From: Thiomonas sp. X19
GTDB taxonomy: Bacteria > Pseudomonadota > Gammaproteobacteria > Burkholderiales > Burkholderiaceae_C
Direction: 5' to 3'
Length of the DNA stretch: 64,000 nt
Assembly (NCBI RefSeq): GCF_900089495.1
Contig: NZ_LT605203.1
Coordinates: forward strand, 2,135,622-2,199,621
Both the position numbers and the translations under genes were made by a program. A model generated the notes under the pieces. The model was given only the letters and a program-made list of their open reading frames with translations. It was not told the DNA's origin and searched no databases. This document shows positions 27,148 through 35,482 of the stretch, piece after piece; the stretch's first letter is position 1, and each line of letters opens with the position of its first letter.

Positions 27148-28743
27148 GTGAACGTCTTGAAACCACATCTCCAAACCACGATCTTGACCCTGTTGGGCAA
27201 GGGCGCGACGCAGCGCGAGATCGCCCGCATCACGGGCGTGTCCCGGCATACGATCCGCGCCTACGCGCAGCGCTTTGCCGCCGAGCGGCCAAACTGCCCC
27301 GGGGTGGCCACCGACTCGGTCGGGCAAACTGCTCCACCCTGGCCACCGACTCCGGTGGCCACCACGGTGTCGGCATGCGAGCCGCACCGCACCTTCATCG
27401 AGGCGCAGTTGCGCCTGCAGCGCAACGCCACGGCGATCTATCAGGATCTGGTCGACCAGGTCGCGTTCGCCGGCGCCTACAACTCGGTCAAGCGCTTCGC
27501 CGGGCGCCTGCGCCAGAAGGAGCCCGAGCAGTTCGACCGCCTGAGTTTCGTGCCGGGCGAGGAGATGCAGGTCGACTACGGCGAGGGCGCCCCCACGCTC
27601 GTTCCCGGAACCGAGCGCTACCGCAAGCCGCGGCTGTTCGTGGCCACGCTGCGCTACTCGCGGCGCAGCTTCCGGCGCGTGGTGTGGAAGTCCAGCCAGC
27701 AGACCTGGGCCGAACTGCACGAGCAGGCCTGGCGGCACTTTGGCGGATCGTGTCGTTACGTCGTGCTCGACAACCTGAAGGAAGGCGTGCTCAAGCCGGA
27801 CCTGTACGAACCCAAGCTCAACGCGGTCTACACCGCCACGCTGGCGCATTACGGCGTCGTCGCCGACCCGGCCCGGGTGCGCGACCCCAATCGCAAGGGC
27901 ACCGTGGAGCATGCGATCGGCCACACCCAGGCCACCGCGCTCAAGGGCCGCCGCTTCACCTCGATCGAGGAGCAGAACGCCTTCCTCGACCATTGGGAGC
28001 GCACGTGGGCGGCCACGCGCATCCACGGCACCGAGCGCCGCCAGGTGCAGGCGATGTTCGAGGAGGAACGCCCGCTGCTGCAGCCGCTGCCGGTATCGGG
28101 CATGCAGTACTTCACCGAGGCCCAGCGCACCGTCTGCGACGACTCCTGCGTGCGCGTCGAGCACTGCAGCTATGCGGCGCGCCCGGCGCCGATCGGCTCG
28201 CGGGTACTGGTGCGCCTCTTTGCGCGCCGCATCGAGATCCGCGACCTCGCCACCCAGGCGCTGCTGCGCAGCCACGCCCGCGCCGAGCGCCCCGGCACCG
28301 TGGTGCTGCCGCAGGCCGAGCGCGTGTTCAACCCCTCGCGCGAGACCCGCCGCATCCTGGCCCAGGCCAAGGCCAAGGCCATCGGACCCGACGCATCGCG
28401 ACTGTGCGAGATGCTGTTCGCCATCGAGGGCCGCGTGGGCCAGCGCAAGCTCTGGGGCATCGTGTCCCTGGGCGAGCGCTATCCCAAACGCCTGATCGAT
28501 TGCGCCTGCGCACGCGCCATCACCGACGGCTTGCACAGCTACCGCCACGTCAAGGCCATCACCGAGCGGCTCGTCGCCGACGCGCTGGCGGCCCTGGATG
28601 CGCCGCAGCAAGCCGAGCTGGCCCTGACCCAGGAACACCCCCTGATCCGCTCGGCCGATGTCTACGCCGAGCTGTTCGCGCGTGGCGCCGCGCAAACCCC
28701 CAACCCCACCACCCCAAGGAGCTTCACGCATGACCATGAATGA
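27148..28743 (+). CDS. istA: IS21-family transposase IstA
   Basis: 531 residues from GTG 27148. An N-terminal helix-turn-helix (KGATQREIARITGVSRHTIR) is followed by an RNase-H-fold DDE catalytic core (EMQVDYGEGAPTLV for the first Asp, YVVLDNLKEGVL for the second, RKGTVEHAIGHTQ for Glu). An odd Pro/Thr/Ala stretch (GQTAPPWPPTPVATTV, residues ~57-75) resembles translated terminal-repeat sequence and may be a local duplication. Its end overlaps istB by 14 bases, the normal IS21 arrangement. Confidence 0.9.
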   Translation: MNVLKPHLQTTILTLLGKGATQREIARITGVSRHTIRAYAQRFAAERPNCPGVATDSVGQTAPPWPPTPVATTVSACEPHRTFIEAQLRLQRNATAIYQDLVDQVAFAGAYNSVKRFAGRLRQKEPEQFDRLSFVPGEEMQVDYGEGAPTLVPGTERYRKPRLFVATLRYSRRSFRRVVWKSSQQTWAELHEQAWRHFGGSCRYVVLDNLKEGVLKPDLYEPKLNAVYTATLAHYGVVADPARVRDPNRKGTVEHAIGHTQATALKGRRFTSIEEQNAFLDHWERTWAATRIHGTERRQVQAMFEEERPLLQPLPVSGMQYFTEAQRTVCDDSCVRVEHCSYAARPAPIGSRVLVRLFARRIEIRDLATQALLRSHARAERPGTVVLPQAERVFNPSRETRRILAQAKAKAIGPDASRLCEMLFAIEGRVGQRKLWGIVSLGERYPKRLIDCACARAITDGLHSYRHVKAITERLVADALAALDAPQQAELALTQEHPLIRSADVYAELFARGAAQTPNPTTPRSFTHDHE

Positions 28744-29084
28744 GATCGAACGCGCGCTGCGCGAGCTGCGTCTGTCCGGCATCGCCGACACGCTGAGCAC
28801 CCGCCTCATGCAGGCCCAGAGCAACCAGGAGCCCTTCCTCGACACCTTCGCCTCCATGCTGCAGGACGAGCTCGACCGCCGCCGCTCGCGCCTGACCGAG
28901 CGCCGCTTCAAGCACGCGCGCCTGGACGAGCGCCTGAGCCTGGCCGACTTCGACTGGCGCTTCAACCCCAAGCTGCCGCGCCAGGCCTGCTTCGAGCTGC
29001 ACACCCTGAAGTTCATCGGCGAGGGCGCCAACGCCCTGATCATCGGCAGGCCCGATCACGCGACATGATGCTCACCTCACCACG

Positions 29085-31157
29085 TTATTGAAGTTCAAGA
29101 GAAATCTGTCGAGGATCGTCTGGGAGCGGACGCACGCCAGGCGATGAGACCGATGCGCGGACCTCGGGACGCTGTAAATCGGCGGCCTTGATGGCCCAAG
29201 GCGCGCCCTTGCAGGCCTGCGTGGCGGGAAGTGTAGCGACGCTGATCATGCGCAGCACCGTCATCTTGCTCGTCCCGAGCGCTTCAGCGGCTTGCTCCAG
29301 AGTCAACTCACCACGCGCTTCGCGCTCTCCATTTTGGTAGACCGCAATGTGGTGGTCGCCGCGGAACGAACGCACCCGCATTTCCGTCCAGGTATGCCCT
29401 TTGCCAGTCCGGTGGCCGAGACGATTCAGCAACGAGGCGATGCCAGCGTCACCCAACTGGCGTGCGAGCTGCACGATCAGAACCTGGACCCCAACATCGG
29501 TGGTCCAGCGGTGCTGTCCCGTGCGGTTCTTCACCACGCTCAATTCGGTGTGGTCGCCTCCCTGCCAATGCATGACGAGTTCGATGCGCGCCTCGTCCAC
29601 GCGCGCCACGATCTCCCTGATCACGCAGCGCAGGATGCGCTTGCGCACGGCGTTGCTGGCCGAAGGATGGGACCACACCCGCGGCAAGTCGGTGCCCAGG
29701 GCCATGAGGTCGTCGCGCTGCTGTGGCGTCAGGCTCCATTCGGTCACGGTCTGCAGCGTCTTGATCTCCGCCTCGCGCCGGGTAACCTCGGAGAGGCGCT
29801 CGTTCCAGCGCCGCTCAAGTTCGGCGGCCACCAGTCGATTGCCGGGGTCAACGGCGTCGAACTGCCGCTGCGCACGCGCCGCCTCAAAGCGCGCCTGCTC
29901 CAACGCGAGTTCGAGCTGGCGCCGCGTCGCGTGCTCATCGTTGGCATGGTGCTCGATGGCACGCAGTGCGGCCTGCACCCCAAGCGGCAGCAGCACGCTC
30001 AGCACTTCGCCGGAGACGGCCTCGTCCACGCGCAGCGAGCCGAAAGAAATGCATCCAGGCACCGCGCCATGATTGATCGCGGCCCCCTTGCAGTGATAGC
30101 GGGCGATGGTGCCGTCGCTGCCGCTGTAGGCGACGTGCAGCTTGCGACCACAGTGCGCGCATCGCAGCAACCCGGCCAGCAATGCCTCTCCGCGCCGGGG
30201 TGCGCCGCGCGCCATGCTGCCGCGCATGTTGGTGTTGTCGGCGATCACGCGCTGGTTGTGCTCATAGGTCGGCCAATCAATGTACCCCTCGTGGTGCTCC
30301 TGGATCAAGACCTGCCAGTGCTCCTGGGCACGACGATGGCCGTGCACGACGCGCTTGCGGCCGGCTTCGATCCGGACGCGTGTCTCGGTGCGGCCAAACG
30401 CATAGGCGCCGGCATAGACGGGATTGGTGAGAATCTTGAGCACCGCGTTATAGACCGGCAGACGCCAGATCACGCAGCGCCGGCCGTTCTCGTAGACCGC
30501 CGAGGGCAGATCAATGCGCTCTTGTCGGAACCACAGCAGCGCCTGGCGCACGCTGCCGGCCTGTGCGAATCGACGGAACACGGCCGCGATCGCTTCGCGG
30601 ATGCGCAGATCGGCGTCGCGTTCAATCCGGTCGCCCTCGCTGCGCACATAGCCGATCGCCACCGTCGTGTGCAGATCACCCCGCGCCGCCTTGAGCTTGA
30701 GGGCTTCGACGGATCGTTGGCGAAGGAGGGACAACTCCATCTCCGACATCGTGCCCTTCATGCCCAGCAGCAACCGGTCGTTGACGCTGCGTGGATCATA
30801 AATGCCGTCTTCGTCGACGATGAGGCTGCCCACCAGTGCGCAGAATTCCAGCAGCGTGTGCCAGTCGCGACCGTTGCGTGCCAGGCGCGATGCCTCAATG
30901 GACACCACGGCGCCGACCTGGCCGCTGCAGATCGCCGCCAGCAGTCGCTCAAAGCCTGGCCGTGCGACGCCGCCGGCGGACACACCGAGGTCGTCGTCGA
31001 TGACCACGACCTCGGTCCAACCGAGCGCGCGTGCCCGATCGGCCAGGGCGTATTGGCGCCGGCGACTCTCATGGTTGTGGCGCAACTGATCGGCTGTGGA
31101 CTGGCGCACGTACACGTAGGCGCCACGCGCCAAGTGCTCAGGGTTGATCTTGTTCAT
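29085..31157 (-). CDS. Large serine recombinase
   Basis: 690 residues from ATG 31157, placed six bases after GGAGG. N-terminal resolvase domain: the Ser nucleophile lies in YVYVRQSTADQLRHNHESRR, with RLARNGRDWHTLLE and LLLGMKGTMSEMELSLLRQR as conserved features. A recombinase domain follows (VLKILTNPVYAGAYAFGRTE), then a zinc ribbon (LLRCAHCGRKLHVAY), a long charged coiled region and a C-terminal helix-turn-helix (EQAAEALGTSKMTVLRMISV). It would catalyse site-specific integration or transposition of its own element. Confidence 0.92.
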   Translation of the reverse strand: MNKINPEHLARGAYVYVRQSTADQLRHNHESRRRQYALADRARALGWTEVVVIDDDLGVSAGGVARPGFERLLAAICSGQVGAVVSIEASRLARNGRDWHTLLEFCALVGSLIVDEDGIYDPRSVNDRLLLGMKGTMSEMELSLLRQRSVEALKLKAARGDLHTTVAIGYVRSEGDRIERDADLRIREAIAAVFRRFAQAGSVRQALLWFRQERIDLPSAVYENGRRCVIWRLPVYNAVLKILTNPVYAGAYAFGRTETRVRIEAGRKRVVHGHRRAQEHWQVLIQEHHEGYIDWPTYEHNQRVIADNTNMRGSMARGAPRRGEALLAGLLRCAHCGRKLHVAYSGSDGTIARYHCKGAAINHGAVPGCISFGSLRVDEAVSGEVLSVLLPLGVQAALRAIEHHANDEHATRRQLELALEQARFEAARAQRQFDAVDPGNRLVAAELERRWNERLSEVTRREAEIKTLQTVTEWSLTPQQRDDLMALGTDLPRVWSHPSASNAVRKRILRCVIREIVARVDEARIELVMHWQGGDHTELSVVKNRTGQHRWTTDVGVQVLIVQLARQLGDAGIASLLNRLGHRTGKGHTWTEMRVRSFRGDHHIAVYQNGEREARGELTLEQAAEALGTSKMTVLRMISVATLPATQACKGAPWAIKAADLQRPEVRASVSSPGVRPLPDDPRQISLELQ

Positions 31158-31338
31158 CGTCATCCTCCATGTGTTCAACGACGTCGGACTGACTTGCCAC
31201 CTGCCACAGGAGTTGGCTCAGCAGTTCGACGAGGTCGTCGTGACGCTGCTGCAATCGCGTCAGTGGTGCTGGCGCCGTTGCGGCGTCGAACAGGTCGGCT
31301 TGCACGAGCGGGATCGCTCGCGGCGGGGTTGGCTTCAT
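31138..31338 (-). CDS. Small accessory protein of the serine-recombinase element
   Basis: 66 residues from ATG 31338 (MKPTPPRAIPLVQADLFDAA), helical in its middle (LQQRHDDLVELLSQLLWQVA) and acidic at the C-terminus (EHMEDDDEQDQP). It overlaps the recombinase start by about 20 bases. The second element has a positional counterpart of 67 residues with a similar AVTQLAILLLQAAG helix. No known family recognised; conservation in two diverged elements supports a real gene. Confidence 0.6.
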   Translation of the reverse strand: MKPTPPRAIPLVQADLFDAATAPAPLTRLQQRHDDLVELLSQLLWQVASQSDVVEHMEDDDEQDQP

Positions 31339-31558
31339 CGACGCCTCCGTGTGCCTGGGAAATGGTCGATGAACATAGGACTGCGTCGAGTTCGCCTCGC
31401 AGCGCAAGCAGGCAGCGCAGCAACATCCGCGGAGGCCAGTGCGTGGGCACATCGCCGGCCGCAGGTAGTGTCATCCACTGCGGTAGATGCGCCCTCGTGC
31501 CGTCGGGCTGACGGACAATCAGGAAGTCTTCGGTTCCATGCCTGACTCGGCCGAGCAC
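31175..31558 (-). CDS. Upstream small protein of the serine-recombinase element
   Basis: About 127 residues from GTG 31558 (MLGRVRHGTEDFLIVRQPDG); the same frame continues upstream without a stop through NYPFHPRTGHEVEV, so the real start may be nearer 31630. It contains a compact beta-rich segment (RAHLPQWMTLPAAGD). The counterpart in the second element begins EVEVFYRWHPLYGRRVR and shares the GxEVEV opening. Overlaps the 66-residue gene. Function unknown. Confidence 0.5.
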   Translation of the reverse strand: MLGRVRHGTEDFLIVRQPDGTRAHLPQWMTLPAAGDVPTHWPPRMLLRCLLALRGELDAVLCSSTISQAHGGVDEANPAASDPARASRPVRRRNGASTTDAIAAASRRPRRTAEPTPVAGGKSVRRR

Positions 31559-33859
31559 CTCAACTTCATGACCCGTCCGGGGATGGAACGGATAGTTGAT
31601 GCGAGCCAGCTCGACGAGCTGTTCGCGGGCAGTATGTGACTGCTTCGCCCGGCACCGGCAAGAGCCATGTGGCCAAGGCCGTCGCCTACCAGGCCACGCT
31701 GCAAGGCTTTGATGTGCGCTACGTCGAGGCCGACACCGAGTTCGCCCGCTTCGCGCTGGCCAGCCCGCCTGAGCAGGCGGCGCTGCTGCGCGCCTACGTC
31801 GAACCCGACCTGCTTGTCCTCGACGACCTGTTCCTGGCCCGCCGCATCGGCGACGCCGCCGCCGAACTGCTGCAGACCGTCGTGCACCAGCGCTACAAGC
31901 ATCGCCGCTCCATCGTCGTGACCTCCAACCGCGTCGTGCAGGACTGGGGCAAATACCTCGGCGACGCCACCATGGCCACCACCATCCTCGACCGACTCAT
32001 GCACCGCGCCGCCATGCTGGAGTTCGAGGGCAAGAGCTACAGGCTCAAAGAGGCCGCCGCTCGCATCGCCCTCAGCACCCCGACCGACGCATAATCCATC
32101 CATCCGTCCTGCCAGGAGCAGTTTGGGTGGCCATAGGTGGAGCAGTTTGACCTGGCCTTCAGGGAGCGTAGACCGGCTTTTCGCATGATTTGCCACGCTT
32201 TGACGGGAGCACCACACAACTCCAATTCGGCGATGGCCCAGTGAATGCGGCGAAGCTGGAATTGCTCTACGGTTTCCACGGCTTGATCCAAGAACTCCAT
32301 CGTCAACGGCAAGTGATGCCGACGCTTGAGTAGCCAGTCGCGCCGGTTGGCCCGACGTTCGAGTTCGGCAACAGTGATGCGCACAGGCGGACTCTCTTTA
32401 CCAACAATGTCGACCCATGCATTGAGCTCCGTAACCCAATCACGATCAATCTCCGGCCACACACGACGAGTCCGGCTTGCCACGTTGCGAGTCACCGGCA
32501 CTGCTGGGCTGGCTTGAGCTAAAGATGCTGCGGAGTCGGCAACTGATTCCGACGATACCAACACCTTTCCAATGCGTGGCAACGGCTTCCATGGGATTGC
32601 AATGCCCAACTCACCCGCCAAACGCACCACAGTTTTCGGATCGAGTTGTAGAAATCGACCGACCTCGCGCAGCCCTTTCCCAGCGATCACGAGTTGACGC
32701 AATGCAGGTTCCAGAAGTGGCCCGTATTGGAGAAAACGTGGTGCCCCAAGTGCGCCTGTCTTCGATTGAAGGCAGCGGGTGTAGACATAGCCACAACCAC
32801 AGGAGAACACACCAACCCTGTTACCGTGGTTCCAATGCTGGGTGAAACTTTTGATCGGTGCCGATGAGCGGTGGTTTGCCAATGGGTTGATACAGGGCCA
32901 CGGTCCGGCACCGAATGCAGAATCGAGCCGCTCCCTTTGTGCCAGGAAATCCTGAACCAGAATGTGATGTAAAGGATGATGGGCTTTGCGATGTTTGCGC
33001 ACCATTGATGCCAGCCAATCGCCTGCGAAAGCGCCGTCGTCCATCACTGCGGGCAGCAGATCCAAAGCGCCGCCAAAGAAATTGCGGAAATCCCTGTCAA
33101 AGCGATGCTGGTTCATCGTCACATCCGACTTGGACAACCCGATTTCAAGCATGTGACTGCGATAAAATCCGGTCCACTGCCACAAGGTGCGCCCGTCTGG
33201 TGGGCTACACAATAAATCGGCGCTTCTCCGAGCTACACGTTGCAGGTGCGCCAAACTTACAGGCTCCATCAAGGGGGCGACTGATCGAGCATGTGATGGG
33301 CAGTTATCTGGTGTTGCCGCAACGAACTCGTGTCGGCTAACTTTCGCTAGGCGGACTGTGCTTCCTTGTAGAGGGCACCCGTGTTCTGGGCAGACGAGGA
33401 CGCCGGGTAGTTGGTGATCACGGCGCCACCAAAGCTCTCCATAAAGCGCCTTCATCTCCCATGCGCATGTCGGACAGAAGCGCAGTTGCTGGACCCGCCC
33501 AATACGAAAGGCAGATAGTCCGAGGCGAACATGTAGTCCATCAATGGCACCTTGCCCCATTGCTCGGCGAACTTTCTCTTGCAGTGCGGGCGGTTCGAAT
33601 GCCGTGAGGTAGGGATAGAGCGTGAGCGTGTCGATGACGCGATCCACGTTCAACGCCCGATCTGGTGGAATTCGATCGGCCAACGCCTGAAGATGCCCTG
33701 GCAAGTCAAAAGTGGCGATGACTTTTCGGTTGCCAAACAACGCATCTAGGGTATGCATTGGACTTGGCGCACCGACATGACGGTGGTAGCGAGCAAGCAC
33801 GCTGTACAGGAGTTCACCAGGATAGACCGTCGGAAAATACGTGAGCATCTACGCCACCG

Positions 33860-35482
33860 TCACGCCGCAAGATCAAGCAATGGCGGTTTCACAAAACCAG
33901 CGGCCAGCAGCGCTTCATAGCCGGACTGACCGGCCTGCTTGCCAAGCGTCACGATGTGACGCAAGTCCTGTGCGGGCGTTGCCGAGGCCTTTGGTGGCTT
34001 GCGCGCCTGGGGCTTGCGCACCTGCACCAGGCGCTTCGCCAACCGCTCCGTGATCGCTGCCATCAGCAAAAGCGGATCGGCTGATGGATTCAGGCCGCTC
34101 GCTTCATTGATCAACACGTCCACCACATCGTCGGCGACGCCGAGTGATCTCAGGGCCGCACGAGTCGTGTCAATGCCGTCATCTTGCATTAGTACGCTCG
34201 CGGGCTCTACGACAGCAGGCGATAGCACCACGTCAGGCAACTGTGTCTTGAGCGCCGAAGCCAACACTTGATCCACATGAGCGTGCAGGGGCAGTAAGTC
34301 GTCGTATTTCAGTAATGCTTTTTTGTCATTCGAGCGAAGCGCATCCAGCATCGGTCGAACCACCTGGAAGTCTTCTCGGGCGACCTTGCGAAGTAATTCG
34401 ACAGTCAATCTTTCTGGCCCGCGCCGAACCTCACCAATGCCGATCACACGCAACTGCGCCAGCATGAAAAGCTTGACGACGATGTCCATGATGCCCTGGC
34501 TCTCGTCATAGAGAGCCTCACGGATCTCAGGGTTTATCTCCGTCGGCTCACATGTCCATTGATACTGCCAGAGCTGGTCAATGAAGTAGTCCCAAGCCTT
34601 GCCCTTGGGCATGCGATCCCAGACCAGTGAGCCCAGTCCACTGGCACGCCGGGCCTGACGGAAGTTCTCCTGTAACAGCGGGATCGCACTGAGCGTGCCA
34701 ATCAAGATCACCGGAACGCCGATGGTGTTTACGAGCGTGACAAGAAAATTCAGCAATGCATCGGGACCGATCTTGGTCTTGTTCAGATGTTGAATTTCGT
34801 CGATGACCAGCACGCCCAAGGCGTGGAGGTTGGCGACGTGCGCCATATGCACCATCATCTCGTCCACGCTGGCACGACGGCTGCCGTACCAGTTGAAGTA
34901 GTTGGTACCAACTAATCGATCGACCGCCGAGAAGAAGTTGATACAGAGCTGCTTGGGAGACCCCTGGTGTGGGCAGTCCAGTTTCAGCCATGTGATTTGC
35001 ACCAGACTAAAGGGGGCTGTGTGCTGGAAGCATTGCGGGTACTGGTGCAGGACTTTCTCGATAGCCTTGGACTTGCCGATGCCGGAGCAGCCGACCAGCG
35101 CGAAGCTGGTGGCAGTGTTCTCCACCGGCTGACGAGTCGGGATGGTCAGTGACTTCGCCTCGATCCGCTCGGCACCGCTTTGCAAATGCCGGATGTAGTC
35201 GTGGGTGAGTGGGTTGCGACCAACATAGCCTTGGCGTAGCAGCATGCCGAAGCGATCGGCCAACTGGATCTGGCGTTCCAATGGCTCGAAGTACCGCCCC
35301 AACCGCATGATGCAGTGCTTGCGCAGACTGGCTGCGTAGCCTCTCTCCTGCGCATGAAATTCTGGCCTGGCCGCGAGGGCGTCAAGCAACTCCCGCTGCG
35401 ACCCCAATGGCGGCAGACGTGCGATAAAGGGATTGCCTTCGTACTCGGGCAACGAAGATGTCGGCGTTTCAGGGCTTGTCAT
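33860..35482 (-). CDS. tnsC: Tn7-like transposition regulator TnsC (AAA+ ATPase)
   Basis: 540 residues from ATG 35482 (a neighbouring ATG at 35485 is equally possible); the longer open frame upstream overlaps tnsB coding and is disregarded. Walker A is FALVGCSGIGKSKAIEK near residue 130, Walker B is ALGVLVIDEIQHLNK, and the sensor region follows (VPVILIGTLSAIPLL). TnsC binds DNA with ATP and connects target selectors TnsD/TnsE to the TnsAB transposase. Start overlaps the tnsB stop by 14 bases. Confidence 0.92.
   Translation of the reverse strand: MTSPETPTSSLPEYEGNPFIARLPPLGSQRELLDALAARPEFHAQERGYAASLRKHCIMRLGRYFEPLERQIQLADRFGMLLRQGYVGRNPLTHDYIRHLQSGAERIEAKSLTIPTRQPVENTATSFALVGCSGIGKSKAIEKVLHQYPQCFQHTAPFSLVQITWLKLDCPHQGSPKQLCINFFSAVDRLVGTNYFNWYGSRRASVDEMMVHMAHVANLHALGVLVIDEIQHLNKTKIGPDALLNFLVTLVNTIGVPVILIGTLSAIPLLQENFRQARRASGLGSLVWDRMPKGKAWDYFIDQLWQYQWTCEPTEINPEIREALYDESQGIMDIVVKLFMLAQLRVIGIGEVRRGPERLTVELLRKVAREDFQVVRPMLDALRSNDKKALLKYDDLLPLHAHVDQVLASALKTQLPDVVLSPAVVEPASVLMQDDGIDTTRAALRSLGVADDVVDVLINEASGLNPSADPLLLMAAITERLAKRLVQVRKPQARKPPKASATPAQDLRHIVTLGKQAGQSGYEALLAAGFVKPPLLDLAA

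Larger units (their letters stand above)
29055..31647 (-). mobile_element. Large-serine-recombinase element inserted in istB
   Basis: About 2.59 kb with CCCG at each junction (29051-29054 and 31648-31651). It contains one 690-residue serine recombinase and two small overlapping upstream genes, all on the minus strand, and nothing else. A related copy with the same gene order is at 56200-58791. I see no clear terminal inverted repeats. Confidence 0.78.
28730..32094 (+). pseudogene. istB: istB (AAA+ helper ATPase), split inside its Walker A motif
   Basis: The first ~108 codons run from ATG 28730 to CCC at 29051 (IEGEGAN-type core, ending ANALIIGRP). The rest resumes at CCC 31648 (GTGKSHVAKAVAYQATL) and ends at 32094. 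The two parts join precisely as GRP-GTGKSH, restoring the P-loop when the inserted element and one CCCG are removed. Walker B is in LLVLDDLFLARR. IstB normally activates IstA; here it cannot bind ATP. Confidence 0.88.
27002..32153 (+). mobile_element. IS21-family element inserted in tnsD
   Basis: The flanking GGCC at 26998-27001 and 32154-32157 is the target duplication, shown by exact restoration of the tnsD frame. The ends carry repeated motifs of the form GGTCAAACTGCTCCACC and ACCCAAA-TGCTCC in inverted orientation (left 27003-27045, right 32112-32153), typical of the multiple terminal repeats of IS21 elements. It contains istA and an istB split by a further insertion. Confidence 0.88.
26953..33848 (-). 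pseudogene. tnsD: tnsD (TniQ family), split by an IS21-type element
   Basis: Reads from ATG 33848 (MLTYFPTVYPGELLYSVLAR) to 32154, where the IS21-type element enters. The last fifteen or so codons resume at 27001 and end at 26953. Removing the IS and one copy of GGCC joins LRSLKA to FRALKQLGANSRNT in frame. The N-terminal half is a TniQ domain with zinc-binding cysteines/histidine (CPTCAWEMK, VCPEHGCPL), and further ones in FSCGCGYVYTRC. TnsD proteins bind a fixed chromosomal attachment site for Tn7; what this one recognises is unknown. As written, the last native residues are replaced by IS-encoded ones, so function may be weakened rather than lost. Confidence 0.88.
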
